Source: an uncultured Clostridia bacterium (GTDB taxonomy: Bacteria > Bacillota > Clostridia > Oscillospirales > Acutalibacteraceae). Taken from it: 5,036 nt of DNA. Under the pieces are notes generated by a model. It had not been told where the DNA came from. It did not search any database and saw only the letters and a program-made list of their open reading frames with translations. The stretch covers positions 1 to 5,036 of the forward strand of contig CAMFZK010000080.1 of assembly GCA_946006915.1 (NCBI GenBank), in the 5' to 3' direction. Both the position numbers and the translations under genes were made by a program. Every line of letters starts with the position of its first letter. The stretch's first letter is position 1. Below, piece after piece: positions 1 through 5,036 of the stretch.

Positions 1-155
1 AAATGGCACTCGCTTGGGTGCTTAAGGACGGAGATGTAACTTCGGTGCTTATCGGTGCTTCTAAACCGTCACAAATTCTTGATAACATTAAAGCAACCGA
101 AAATACCGCCTTTACAGAAGAGGAACTCCTGCTTATTGACAAATATTCCCTGTAA
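1..155 (+). CDS. Aldo/keto reductase, C-terminal fragment (5' end outside window)
   Basis: This is the last 50 codons of a gene that enters from the left; the reading frame starts at base 3 and ends at a TAA at 153-155. The peptide begins MALAWVLKDG, continues through VLIGASKPSQI and ends in EEELLLIDKYSL. From family knowledge, this matches the C-terminal cofactor-binding end of NADPH-dependent aldo/keto reductases, especially the YghZ-like group (L-glyceraldehyde-3-phosphate reductase, AKR14), in which the IGASKP.QI segment contacts the 2'-phosphate of NADPH. Such cytosolic enzymes reduce aldehydes to alcohols. The catalytic Asp-Tyr-Lys-His residues lie outside the window, so activity and exact substrate cannot be judged. 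The ATG at position 3 is an internal methionine, not a start, because the preceding family motif (Q-MALAWVL) is normally internal. The gene is followed 18 bp later by a strong terminator and faces mntP tail to tail. Confidence 0.85.
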   Translation, partial: MALAWVLKDGDVTSVLIGASKPSQILDNIKATENTAFTEEELLLIDKYSL

Positions 156-172
156 TATTGTTCCTAAATATC

Positions 173-206
173 AAAGCGGACAGTCATTCCCGACTGTCCG
201 CTTTTT
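173..206 (+). terminator. Rho-independent terminator of the aldo/keto reductase gene
   Basis: A perfect 13-bp stem (AAAGCGGACAGTC at 173-185 pairing with 192-204) closes a 6-nt loop (186-191). On the plus strand it runs into five T residues (202-206), of which the first three are part of the stem. It begins 18 bp after the TAA at 153-155. On the minus strand the stem is followed by TTTGATATTT, so it may also stop transcripts arriving from mntP, though with a weaker U tract. Confidence 0.9.
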
Positions 207-220
207 AACATTTAATATCT

Positions 221-281
221 TGTAGGGCAGGGGCTTGCTCCTGCCGTTTTTTCGGAATGACACGCAAGAGTGTTCCCTACA
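221..281. repeat. 61-bp palindromic MITE/REP-like intergenic repeat with TGTAGGG ends
   Basis: The element is bounded by perfect 7-bp inverted ends, TGTAGGG (221-227) and CCCTACA (275-281). The symmetry continues inward: CTTGC at 234-238 mirrors GCAAG at 264-268 at the same distance (13 bp) from each end, and CCG (244-246) mirrors CGG (253-255) around a central run of six T. Each half also folds alone. The left half forms an 8-bp stem with one G-T pair (226-233 with 238-245, loop CTTG), followed by G and TTTTTT, which could act as a second plus-strand terminator. The right half forms a weaker hairpin (ACAC 260-263 with GTGT 270-273, extended by GGA/TCC across a bulge). It encodes no protein and shows no clear target-site duplication. 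Its form resembles dispersed non-autonomous repeats seen between convergent genes in uncultured Clostridia. Mobility and copy number are inferred, because only one copy lies here. Confidence 0.6.
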
Positions 282-295
282 TTTATTATTTAGTT

Positions 296-874
296 TTATA
301 TTATTCCTAAATGTTCAAGTAAAATCCGAAGTCCTAAAAATATTAAAATCAAACCGCCTGCAAATTCGGCTTTGGACTTAAATTTAGCGCCGTAAATATT
401 GCCGATTTTAACCCCTATTGCCGAAAGTGTAAAGGTGACCGTGCCGATAAACAACACCGCAATATAGGCGTAAGCGTTGTTACCGTTTAAATCCATCGCA
501 AGCGAAATACCTGCCGCCAAAGCGTCAATACTGGTGGCGACCGCCATTAAAAACATTGTTTTAAAACCGTAATTGTCCGTAGCGGAATCTTCCTCATCAT
601 CTTTGCTTAAAGATTCCTTAATCATATTAGCACCGATAAGCGCCAAAAGGAAAAAGGCGATAAAATGGTCAAAAGCGGTTACGTATTTTGCAAAAGCAGT
701 ACCCAAAAAATAACCTATAAGCGGCATAATTGCCTGAAAAGAGCCAAACCAAAGTCCCGTAATTATCATATGGCGGGGTTTAAGTTTAACCGTTGCAAGT
801 CCCTTGCAAACAGACACCGCAAAAGCGTCCATCGAAAGACCTACCGATAGTATAAAAAGTTCGGCAATACCCAT
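296..874 (-). CDS. mntP: Manganese efflux pump MntP
   Basis: This 192-residue polytopic membrane protein matches the MntP (formerly DUF204/YebN) family, which exports Mn2+ from the cytoplasm and protects against manganese excess. The fold is a duplicated three-helix unit. The first repeat starts with the family signature SVGLSMDAFAVSVCKGL (residues 10-26, acidic residue D16 inside helix 1). The second carries the equivalent ATSIDALAAGISLA (residues 113-126, D117). Hydrophobic stretches near residues 3-25, 36-60, 66-84, 105-126, 134-156 and 170-190 give six membrane segments. The acidic loop KDDEED (91-96) separates the halves. Length is normal for the family and the gene looks intact. The start is fixed by the conserved N-terminus. 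It lies 66 bp downstream of dpaB but has its own consensus promoter. No yybP-ykoY manganese riboswitch, which often precedes mntP genes, fits in the short leader. Confidence 0.95.
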   Translation of the reverse strand: MGIAELFILSVGLSMDAFAVSVCKGLATVKLKPRHMIITGLWFGSFQAIMPLIGYFLGTAFAKYVTAFDHFIAFFLLALIGANMIKESLSKDDEEDSATDNYGFKTMFLMAVATSIDALAAGISLAMDLNGNNAYAYIAVLFIGTVTFTLSAIGVKIGNIYGAKFKSKAEFAGGLILIFLGLRILLEHLGII

Positions 875-887
875 TAAATCACTCTCT
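875..887 (-). promoter_or_regulatory. Ribosome binding site of mntP, degenerate extended type
   Basis: Read on the minus strand, AGAGAGTGAT lies 3 nt before the ATG. It lacks a clean GGAGG but matches 7 of 10 positions of AGGAGGTGAT, the full complement of the 16S rRNA 3' end, in the normal register. Its first three bases lie inside the 885-933 inverted repeat, so folding of a read-through RNA could partly cover it. The dpaA start has a nearly identical context. Confidence 0.5.
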
Positions 888-933
888 TTGTCGGTATATT
901 ATGCATAGTTTATTCATTATATACCAACAAAGA
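885..933. promoter_or_regulatory. Long inverted repeat over the mntP start site (candidate operator or leader hairpin)
   Basis: Arms of 15 nt (885-899 and 919-933) are complementary at 14 positions, with a single central C/A mismatch at 892/926 that becomes a G-U pair in minus-strand RNA. They are separated by 19 nt. One arm fills part of the promoter spacer and the -10 box. The other lies in the transcribed leader, and the symmetry centre (909) coincides with the predicted transcription start. Arm centres are 34 bp apart, about three helical turns. RNA begun at the mntP promoter would contain only one arm, which favours a DNA operator for a dimeric regulator. In read-through RNA from dpaB both arms are present and could fold. 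No T tract follows, so it is not an intrinsic terminator. The regulator is unknown. Confidence 0.55.
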
Positions 934-944
934 ATAAATGTCAA
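916..944 (-). promoter_or_regulatory. Consensus sigma-A promoter of mntP
   Basis: On the minus strand a perfect -35 box TTGACA (944-939) is followed by exactly 17 bp and a perfect -10 box TATAAT (921-916). The predicted transcription start is about position 909, giving a leader of roughly 35 nt before the mntP ATG at 874. The -35 box overlaps the TGA stop of dpaB (943-941). This lets mntP be made in growing cells, independently of the sporulation genes upstream. A promoter this close to consensus usually needs a repressor to be tunable, consistent with the inverted repeat covering it. Confidence 0.85.
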
Positions 945-1513
945 ATAATTACGGGTTCAATTTGTTTGCCCTTAAGCGCCCCTTCCACCGTTTGCGGAAT
1001 AAGTGAAAAATCGCATACCAAAGAGTTGTTTTTGTTTAGGGGGTCATCTTGTCTGTAAGGCACAAAATAGATGTTTTTTGTGTTGTGTAAAAGACCGATG
1101 TTTTTAGCCGAAGCGCCCAAAGCGTCGTTAGTGGCAATGCCGAAAACTACGGGTTTTGAGTTGCGTAAGTGGGCTTTAATTGCCATAGTCACCGCACTGT
1201 CGGTAATGCCTAAGGCATTTTTGGCAAGAGTGTTTCCGGTTGCGGGGGCTACAACTAAAATATCCAGCATATTTTTAGGACCTATCGGCTCTGCCGATAC
1301 AATGTCGTGAATAACTTTTTCGTTACAGATTTCTTCCACCTGTTTTATTATGTCTTTGGCTTTGCCGAAGCGGGTGTCGGTGTTATAGACCGTTTCGGAC
1401 ATAATGGGTTTAATTTTTATATTATATTGGCTTAAAACTTTTAATGCTTCAATAGACTTTTGTATAGTGCAAAAGGAGCCGGTCAAAGCGTAACCTAAAG
1501 TAATATTTTGCAT
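941..1513 (-). CDS. dpaB: Dipicolinate synthase subunit B
   Basis: This 190-residue protein is the flavoprotein-like subunit of dipicolinate synthase (SpoVFB/DpaB). With DpaA it converts the lysine-pathway intermediate made by dihydrodipicolinate synthase into dipicolinic acid, the major small molecule of the spore core. The enzyme acts in the mother cell. The N-terminus has the flavoprotein-type glycine loop YALTGSFCT (8-16). The middle carries SAEPIGPK (73-80) and VVAPATGNTLAKNALGITDSAV (87-108), typical of DpaB. Length is close to the roughly 200 residues usual for the family. The start at 1513 is supported by a good Shine-Dalgarno GAGGAG (1525-1520) six bases upstream. It follows dpaA by 18 bp in the same operon. 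Its TGA stop overlaps the -35 box of the mntP promoter. I see no frameshift or missing motif. Confidence 0.95.
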   Translation of the reverse strand: MQNITLGYALTGSFCTIQKSIEALKVLSQYNIKIKPIMSETVYNTDTRFGKAKDIIKQVEEICNEKVIHDIVSAEPIGPKNMLDILVVAPATGNTLAKNALGITDSAVTMAIKAHLRNSKPVVFGIATNDALGASAKNIGLLHNTKNIYFVPYRQDDPLNKNNSLVCDFSLIPQTVEGALKGKQIEPVII

Positions 1514-1531
1514 AATTTTCTCCTCGTTAAT

Positions 1532-2320
1532 TTAAAAACAGGTAAATTCTTTTACGGTTCCGGCTATAATTTCGCCTGCGGTTTTGGGTGCAACCTTTCC
1601 GGGAAGTCCCCCTGGCTTAATTGCGTTAATACCAAGTGTTTTGGCAAATTCCAAATCAAAACCGCCTTTTGAAGAAAGGTCAATAATCAGGTCACAGGGA
1701 CAGTTTTTAAGCGTATTTCGGTCTAAAACCGTAAAATCCACCGTGTTAAAAATAATGTCATAATCTAAATACCCGTTTTGCAACTTTTCGGTATTTATGT
1801 AACTAAATCCGAAAGCGTCAAGAACGGCAAAATCTTTTTGGTTTCTGGCACTAACCGTAACAAACGCACCTAAATTACGAAGTCGGTCGGCTAAAATTTT
1901 ACCCACTCTGCCGTAACCTATAACCAAAATCTTGCTTTTCCAAAGGGTGTAAGGGGTGTTTTCGGCGGCAATTTTTATTGCTCCTTCGGCGGTGGGAACC
2001 GCATTTAAAATTGCAAAAGAATCGAGTGCCGAAAAATCTACAAAATTTTCGGTTTTCGGGGCAAAGTTATAACAGAAAACAAGTTTGTTTTTAAACTTTT
2101 CTTCAATTTCCTTTAAATAGATTTTTCTGTCGGAAAACGGGGCAAATACCGTTTCGCCGTCTTTTGTTGTGGGAACGGGCAAAATCAAAATATCGCTTGA
2201 GTCAATACTGCCGTTATCTCCCTGAAAAAGACCTAAAGTATCAACAAAAAAATTTTCTTCTAAAATGCGTTTTGCGTATATTTGGCGTTGGTCACCGCCG
2301 ATAATACAAATTTTCTTCAT
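1532..2320 (-). CDS. dpaA: Dipicolinate synthase subunit A
   Basis: This 262-residue protein is the dehydrogenase-like subunit of dipicolinate synthase (SpoVFA/DpaA), which performs the NAD(P)-linked oxidation that yields dipicolinic acid during late sporulation. It starts with the family's N-terminal motif KKICIIGGDQRQIYAK (2-17). It then has the NAVPTAEGAIKIAAENTP segment (106-123), a second Rossmann fold with the nucleotide-binding loop ILVIGYGRVGKILADRL (131-147), and the C-terminal signature GGLPGKVAPKTAGE (237-250). It is somewhat shorter than the roughly 297-residue Bacillus subtilis protein as I recall it, but all landmarks are present. The start is fixed by the conserved beginning; the ribosome site upstream is degenerate. 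dpaA and dpaB stand without the lysine-pathway genes asd, dapG and dapA that share the B. subtilis operon, so the substrate must come from enzymes encoded elsewhere. Confidence 0.95.
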   Translation of the reverse strand: MKKICIIGGDQRQIYAKRILEENFFVDTLGLFQGDNGSIDSSDILILPVPTTKDGETVFAPFSDRKIYLKEIEEKFKNKLVFCYNFAPKTENFVDFSALDSFAILNAVPTAEGAIKIAAENTPYTLWKSKILVIGYGRVGKILADRLRNLGAFVTVSARNQKDFAVLDAFGFSYINTEKLQNGYLDYDIIFNTVDFTVLDRNTLKNCPCDLIIDLSSKGGFDLEFAKTLGINAIKPGGLPGKVAPKTAGEIIAGTVKEFTCF

Positions 2321-2333
2321 TTAATCACTGCCC
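2321..2333 (-). promoter_or_regulatory. Ribosome binding site of dpaA, degenerate extended type
   Basis: On the minus strand GGGCAGTGAT stands 3 nt before the ATG at 2320 and matches 7 of 10 positions of AGGAGGTGAT. The stretch AGTGATT(A/T)AATG is shared with the mntP start, differing at one base. It is the only plausible ribosome site for the conserved N-terminus. Confidence 0.45.
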
Positions 2334-2380
2334 AAAATAAAAATGATAAGTGCCTAACACATTTTATGGCACTTATCATT
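2334..2380 (-). terminator. Intrinsic terminator after cca
   Basis: A perfect 13-bp inverted repeat (AATGATAAGTGCC at 2342-2354 with 2368-2380, 13-nt loop) starts 5 nt after the cca stop codon. On the minus strand the stem runs into a T-rich tail, TTTTTATTTT (2343-2334). The stem is only moderately GC-rich and the loop is fairly large, so read-through into dpaA is possible. On the plus strand the trailing sequence has no T run and no gene needs ending there, so its direction is minus. Confidence 0.75.
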
Positions 2381-2387
2381 CTTTGTT
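2360..2387 (-). promoter_or_regulatory. Candidate sigma-K/E-type sporulation promoter of dpaA
   Basis: On the minus strand CATAAAATG (2368-2360) resembles the mother-cell sigma-K -10 element CATAnnnTA, matching all fixed bases except the last. AACA (2387-2384) supplies the minimal AC-type -35 element with a 15-bp gap. The predicted start, about 2352, would leave a leader of roughly 30 nt before dpaA. In Bacillus the dpaAB operon is known to be sigma-K dependent, so such a promoter is expected in the 65-bp gap, and I see no consensus sigma-A promoter there. These elements are short and degenerate, so chance similarity is a real possibility. Confidence 0.4.
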
Positions 2388-3501
2388 ACGGTATTTCTTT
2401 TAATAATTCGGGGAGTGTGTTTTTTTGCGGTTCGGCAATAACAACTTTTCGCAAATGCTCTAAAATACTGCCTATTTCCTCACCCTTGTACCCCATATTT
2501 TTAAGGTGGTTTCCGTCTATTTTGAGGTGGTGTATACTGTACGGCTCGCCCGAATTTGTAACCCTTTCCAATGGCTTTGCAGGCAGTCCTCTTAACGCAA
2601 AATAATCTTTTAAAATGTCATAATTTGCGGTGTTTAGCATTTCTTTAATATCGCAGTCGGTTTCGGGCAAGGGCAAATTCTTTAAAATGTCAAGCGTTTT
2701 AAAATACTCCTTTTCTTTGTTGGACGGTTTTAATTCCTTTAAACCGTCACTTCCCAAAACTAAATAAAGGCAGAGTAAATTGTTGTGATTAAATTTTTTT
2801 ACTTTTTCAAAATCGGGAACTTTTGTAATGTTCAAAAATTTTAGTCCCCCGTGAGAAATAAGCGGTTCAAAAACTTTAAAATTATCCCCTGTAACCGCTT
2901 TTTTAAGTTCTTCGAAAATTCTCTCACGACTTACGTTTTTAAGTAAATCCGCTTTTTTTATTGCGGAATTAAAGGTTTTTTCCTCTATTTTAAAATTGAG
3001 TGTGGAGGCAAAACGGAAAAGGCGTAAAATCCGCAAGGCATCCTCCGAAAAGCGGGTTTCGGGGTTTCCCACCGCACGTAAAATGCGGTTTTCCAAATCC
3101 TTTTGTCCGCCGAAAAAGTCCTTTACACCCTCTTTAGCGTTATACGCCATAGCGTTTACCGTAAAATCCCGCCGTGCCAAATCTTTTTTCAAATCGTCCA
3201 CAAATTCCACCTTGTCGGGACGGCGGTTGTCGGTATACATTCCTTCGGTTCTAAAGGTGGTAACCTCTATCGCCTCTCCGTTTTCTATAACCGTAACCGT
3301 TCCGTGCTTTATTCCGGTGGGTATGGTTTTTTCAAAAAGCGAAATAATTTCCTGCGGTGTGGCAGAGGTTGTAATGTCAAAATCGTGGGGTGTTGCCGAG
3401 AGCAAAAAGTCCCTAACACACCCTCCCACAATATATGCTTTATAACCGTTTTTATTTAAACGGTCCAGTACAAAATTAACATTTTGGGGAATTTTAAACA
3501 T
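2386..3501 (-). CDS. cca: CCA tRNA nucleotidyltransferase
   Basis: This 371-residue class II nucleotidyltransferase adds or repairs the 3'-terminal CCA of tRNAs in the cytoplasm, using CTP and ATP without a nucleic-acid template. All head and neck motifs are visible in order: GGCVRD (26-31), the metal-binding pair in HDFDITT (D40 and D42), EVTTFRTEG (79-87), RRDFTVNAMAY (110-120), the nucleotide-selecting EDALRILRLFRF (153-164, EDxxR type) and NVSRERIFEELKK (189-201). The C-terminus ends in a G-Y-KGEEIGSILEHL segment (337-350) typical of bacterial enzymes. It is shorter than many family members (about 400-450 residues), and I see no HD phosphohydrolase motif, so the tail is compact. Motif architecture alone does not always separate CCA-adding from A-adding or CC-adding enzymes. 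The start is supported by AAGGCGG (3516-3510) eight bases upstream. It is divergent from murC. Confidence 0.93.
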   Translation of the reverse strand: MFKIPQNVNFVLDRLNKNGYKAYIVGGCVRDFLLSATPHDFDITTSATPQEIISLFEKTIPTGIKHGTVTVIENGEAIEVTTFRTEGMYTDNRRPDKVEFVDDLKKDLARRDFTVNAMAYNAKEGVKDFFGGQKDLENRILRAVGNPETRFSEDALRILRLFRFASTLNFKIEEKTFNSAIKKADLLKNVSRERIFEELKKAVTGDNFKVFEPLISHGGLKFLNITKVPDFEKVKKFNHNNLLCLYLVLGSDGLKELKPSNKEKEYFKTLDILKNLPLPETDCDIKEMLNTANYDILKDYFALRGLPAKPLERVTNSGEPYSIHHLKIDGNHLKNMGYKGEEIGSILEHLRKVVIAEPQKNTLPELLKEIP

Positions 3502-3527
3502 TTATAATACCGCCTTTCAAAAAAGGG

Positions 3528-3556
3528 TTTATTTTTCACCTTAAAAGTTATATAAT
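3528..3556 (+). promoter_or_regulatory. Probable sigma-A promoter of murC
   Basis: A perfect -10 box TATAAT (3551-3556) lies 31 bp before the murC ATG. The best -35 at 17-bp spacing is a weak TTTATT (3528-3533). The start site would be near 3563, giving a leader of about 25 nt that contains the strong ribosome site AAGGAG (3575-3580), seven bases from the ATG. The surrounding intergenic DNA is very AT-rich, so the -10 assignment is firmer than the -35. Confidence 0.55.
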
Positions 3557-3576
3557 AAAATTAACTAATTATATAA
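3548..3576 (-). promoter_or_regulatory. Weak candidate promoter of cca, overlapping the murC -10 region
   Basis: On the minus strand TATAAC (3553-3548) matches five of six bases of a -10 box, with TTATAT (3576-3571, three of six) at 17-bp spacing. It overlaps the murC -10 box on the other strand, so the two divergent genes would compete for polymerase. AT-rich DNA yields such matches easily. No better cca promoter is visible in the 86-bp gap. Confidence 0.25.
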
Positions 3577-3587
3577 GGAGAGTTATT

Positions 3588-4961
3588 ATGAAACAACTCC
3601 GCAGTGAAGATAAAATAATTGAAAATGTAAAACGTATTCATATGATAGGCATCGGCGGGAGCGGAATGTGCCCTTTGGCTGAAATTTTGCACAGCAAGGG
3701 ATACATTTTAACCGGTTCGGACAATAACCAAAGCGACCCGCTTAAAAGGGTGCAGGCACTTGGCATTAAGGTGTTTATGGGGCATAACCCTAAAAATGTT
3801 GAGGGTGCGGAACTTGTGGTATACTCTGCCGCAATAAGTAAAGACAATCCCGAACTTGTAAGGGCGGCGGAACTTAATATTCCCACCATGGAACGAAGCC
3901 ACCTTTTAGGTGCGCTTACCCGCAAGTTTGATAATGTTATAGGTGTTTGCGGAACCCACGGTAAAACTTCGGTTACTTCTATGATAACACAAATTTTGAT
4001 TTTAAACAAGAAAGACCCTACTGCGGTTATCGGCGGAAAGTTACCGCTTATAAATTCCAACGGTATTGCCGGCAAAAGCGAAACAATGGTTTGCGAGTCC
4101 TGTGAGTTTGTGGACACCTTTTTGCAACTGTCCCCCGATGTTACGGTACTTCTTAATATTGATAACGACCATCTTGATTATTTTAAAACAATGGATAATC
4201 TTATTTTATCATTTCATAAGTTTGTGTCAATGGGCAAACTTTGTTATGTTAACGGGGACGACCGATTGGCAATGGAAGCCGTAAACGGAATAGAGGGTAA
4301 AGTTGTTACTTTCGGCTTTTCGGATAATAACTGTTACTCTGCCAAAAACATTGCAAGCGGTAAATACGGTTTTTCGTTTGATGCCTGCAAAAACGGCGAA
4401 AAACTTGAAAGAATCGAACTTCATATACCGGGACGCCACAATGTATTAAACGCACTTTCTGCCTTTGCGGTGGCTTACGATATGGGAGTGGAAACAGCAG
4501 GAATAAAGACTGCACTCGAAAAATTCACAGGTGCGGGCAGAAGATTTGAATTTTTGGGTGAATACGGCGGTTTTGTTTTGGCGGACGATTATGCCCACCA
4601 CCCCACCGAAATTACCGCAACCCTTACCGCCGCTAAAAACCTTGATTACAAGCGGGTTATTGCGGTTTTCCAACCCTTTACTTTTTCAAGAACGGCACTT
4701 TTAAAGGACGAATTTATAAAAGCTCTTAATATTGCGGATAAGGTTATTTTAACCCCTATTATGGGTTCGCGTGAAAAAAACACCTACGGCATAAGTTCCG
4801 AAGATTTAAAGGCGGGGCTTAATGACGCTGTTATAGTCGACGGTTTTGAAAACATTGCAAATACCATAATAAAAACCGCACAAAAAGGCGACCTTGTTAT
4901 TACTATGGGCGGCGGCGATATTTACAAAGCGGCTTATATTGTTAAGGAAAAACTGCAATGA
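3588..4961 (+). CDS. murC: UDP-N-acetylmuramate--L-alanine ligase
   Basis: This 457-residue cytoplasmic enzyme ATP-dependently joins L-alanine to UDP-N-acetylmuramic acid, the first amino-acid step of peptidoglycan stem-peptide synthesis. The N-terminal UDP-binding domain has IHMIGIGGSGMCPLAEIL (17-34) and TGSD (42-45). The central ATPase domain has the P-loop GVCGTHGKTSVTSM (119-132) and NIDNDHLDYF (190-199). HIPGRHNVLNALSA (279-292) is the Mur-ligase motif leading to the C-terminal domain. That domain carries DDYAHHPTEI (333-342), VFQPFTFSRT (360-369) and the terminal MGGGDIY (440-446). The DDYAHHP and FQPFTFSRT forms are characteristic of MurC rather than MurD, E or F. Length is normal and no key motif is missing. 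The start has a strong ribosome site (AAGGAG, 3575-3580) at 7-nt spacing. The next gene overlaps its stop by 4 bp, so the two are probably co-transcribed and translationally coupled. Confidence 0.97.
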   Translation: MKQLRSEDKIIENVKRIHMIGIGGSGMCPLAEILHSKGYILTGSDNNQSDPLKRVQALGIKVFMGHNPKNVEGAELVVYSAAISKDNPELVRAAELNIPTMERSHLLGALTRKFDNVIGVCGTHGKTSVTSMITQILILNKKDPTAVIGGKLPLINSNGIAGKSETMVCESCEFVDTFLQLSPDVTVLLNIDNDHLDYFKTMDNLILSFHKFVSMGKLCYVNGDDRLAMEAVNGIEGKVVTFGFSDNNCYSAKNIASGKYGFSFDACKNGEKLERIELHIPGRHNVLNALSAFAVAYDMGVETAGIKTALEKFTGAGRRFEFLGEYGGFVLADDYAHHPTEITATLTAAKNLDYKRVIAVFQPFTFSRTALLKDEFIKALNIADKVILTPIMGSREKNTYGISSEDLKAGLNDAVIVDGFENIANTIIKTAQKGDLVITMGGGDIYKAAYIVKEKLQ

Positions 4962-5036
4962 CCGAAAAAATTTATGATATAAATTCACACTGTGCCGAAT
5001 TTGACGCAACGGTTTTGGACTCCTTTGCGCTTGAAA
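4958..5036 (+). CDS. Probable alanyl-tRNA editing protein (AlaX-like), N-terminal fragment
   Basis: The ATG at 4958 overlaps the murC stop in an ATGA junction and is preceded by AAGGAAA (4944-4950) at seven-base spacing inside the end of murC. The frame stays open to the window end, giving 26 codons: MTEKIYDINSHCAEFDATVL followed by DSFALE. From family knowledge, the pattern MTEK-Y--(D/N)S-----F-ATVL resembles the N-terminus of AlaX-type proteins, which are free-standing homologues of the alanyl-tRNA synthetase editing domain and hydrolyse mischarged Ser- or Gly-tRNA(Ala). The zinc-binding HxxxH and C-terminal Cys/His motifs lie beyond the window, so the assignment rests on a short N-terminal match. 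That a real gene starts here is much surer than its name. Confidence 0.62.
   Translation, partial: MTEKIYDINSHCAEFDATVLDSFALE

Noticed and set aside
665..850. A 61-codon plus-strand frame opposite mntP
   Set aside because: It is a basic, domain-free peptide fully antisense to the conserved mntP core, so it is a shadow.
885..933. Reading the dpaB-mntP inverted repeat as an intrinsic terminator
   Set aside because: No T tract follows either arm, and its outer arm overlaps a consensus promoter, so an operator or leader role fits better.
875..940. A yybP-ykoY manganese riboswitch ahead of mntP
   Set aside because: The predicted leader is only about 35 nt and the whole gap is 66 bp, mostly a simple inverted repeat. 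There is no room for the two-legged aptamer.
2996..3459. Open frames of 149 and 118 codons on the plus strand within cca
   Set aside because: They lie wholly antisense to a gene with every family motif, their peptides are Ser/Lys/Arg-rich with no recognisable domain, and they lack ribosome sites.
3513..3526. A small hairpin (CCTTT/AAAGG on the minus strand) near the cca ribosome site
   Set aside because: It has only five mostly A-U pairs and a 4-nt loop, too weak in AT-rich DNA to claim as a regulatory fold.
3638..4117. A 159-codon minus-strand frame inside murC
   Set aside because: It is antisense to the conserved P-loop and UDP-binding domains of murC; the length reflects the codon bias of the real gene.

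Overview
This is an ordinary chromosomal stretch from a low-to-moderate GC, endospore-forming member of the Clostridia. An Oscillospirales/Ruminococcaceae-like gut organism would fit, but that is a guess from gene content and codon style. The best evidence for a spore former is a complete dipicolinate synthase pair, dpaA and dpaB. The remaining genes are housekeeping, and there is no tRNA, rRNA, transposase, phage or CRISPR sequence.

Layout, left to right. Positions 1-155 hold the C-terminal 50 residues of an aldo/keto reductase (+ strand), closed by a strong intrinsic terminator at 173-206. A 61-bp palindromic, MITE/REP-like intergenic repeat lies at 221-281, between the converging reductase and mntP genes. 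Four genes then read on the minus strand, in transcription order cca (tRNA CCA-adding enzyme, 3501-2386), dpaA (2320-1532), dpaB (1513-941) and mntP (Mn2+ efflux pump, 874-296). A terminator hairpin separates cca from dpaA. dpaA and dpaB form a tight pair. mntP follows dpaB by 66 bp and has its own perfect-consensus vegetative promoter, whose -35 box overlaps the dpaB stop codon. Divergent from cca, on the plus strand, are murC (3588-4961) and the first 26 codons of an alaX-like alanyl-tRNA editing gene, which overlaps the murC stop by 4 bp (ATGA).

How the genes work together: dpaA and dpaB make dipicolinic acid in the mother cell during late sporulation. mntP exports manganese, a metal that spores also accumulate, so its position behind dpaAB is suggestive but unproven. 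cca (tRNA 3' end), murC (peptidoglycan precursor) and alaX (tRNA proofreading) are growth genes. I found no undescribed multi-gene system. The points most worth a second look are regulatory: an inverted repeat centred on the predicted mntP start site, a possible sigma-K/E promoter inside the cca terminator, and the 61-bp repeat.
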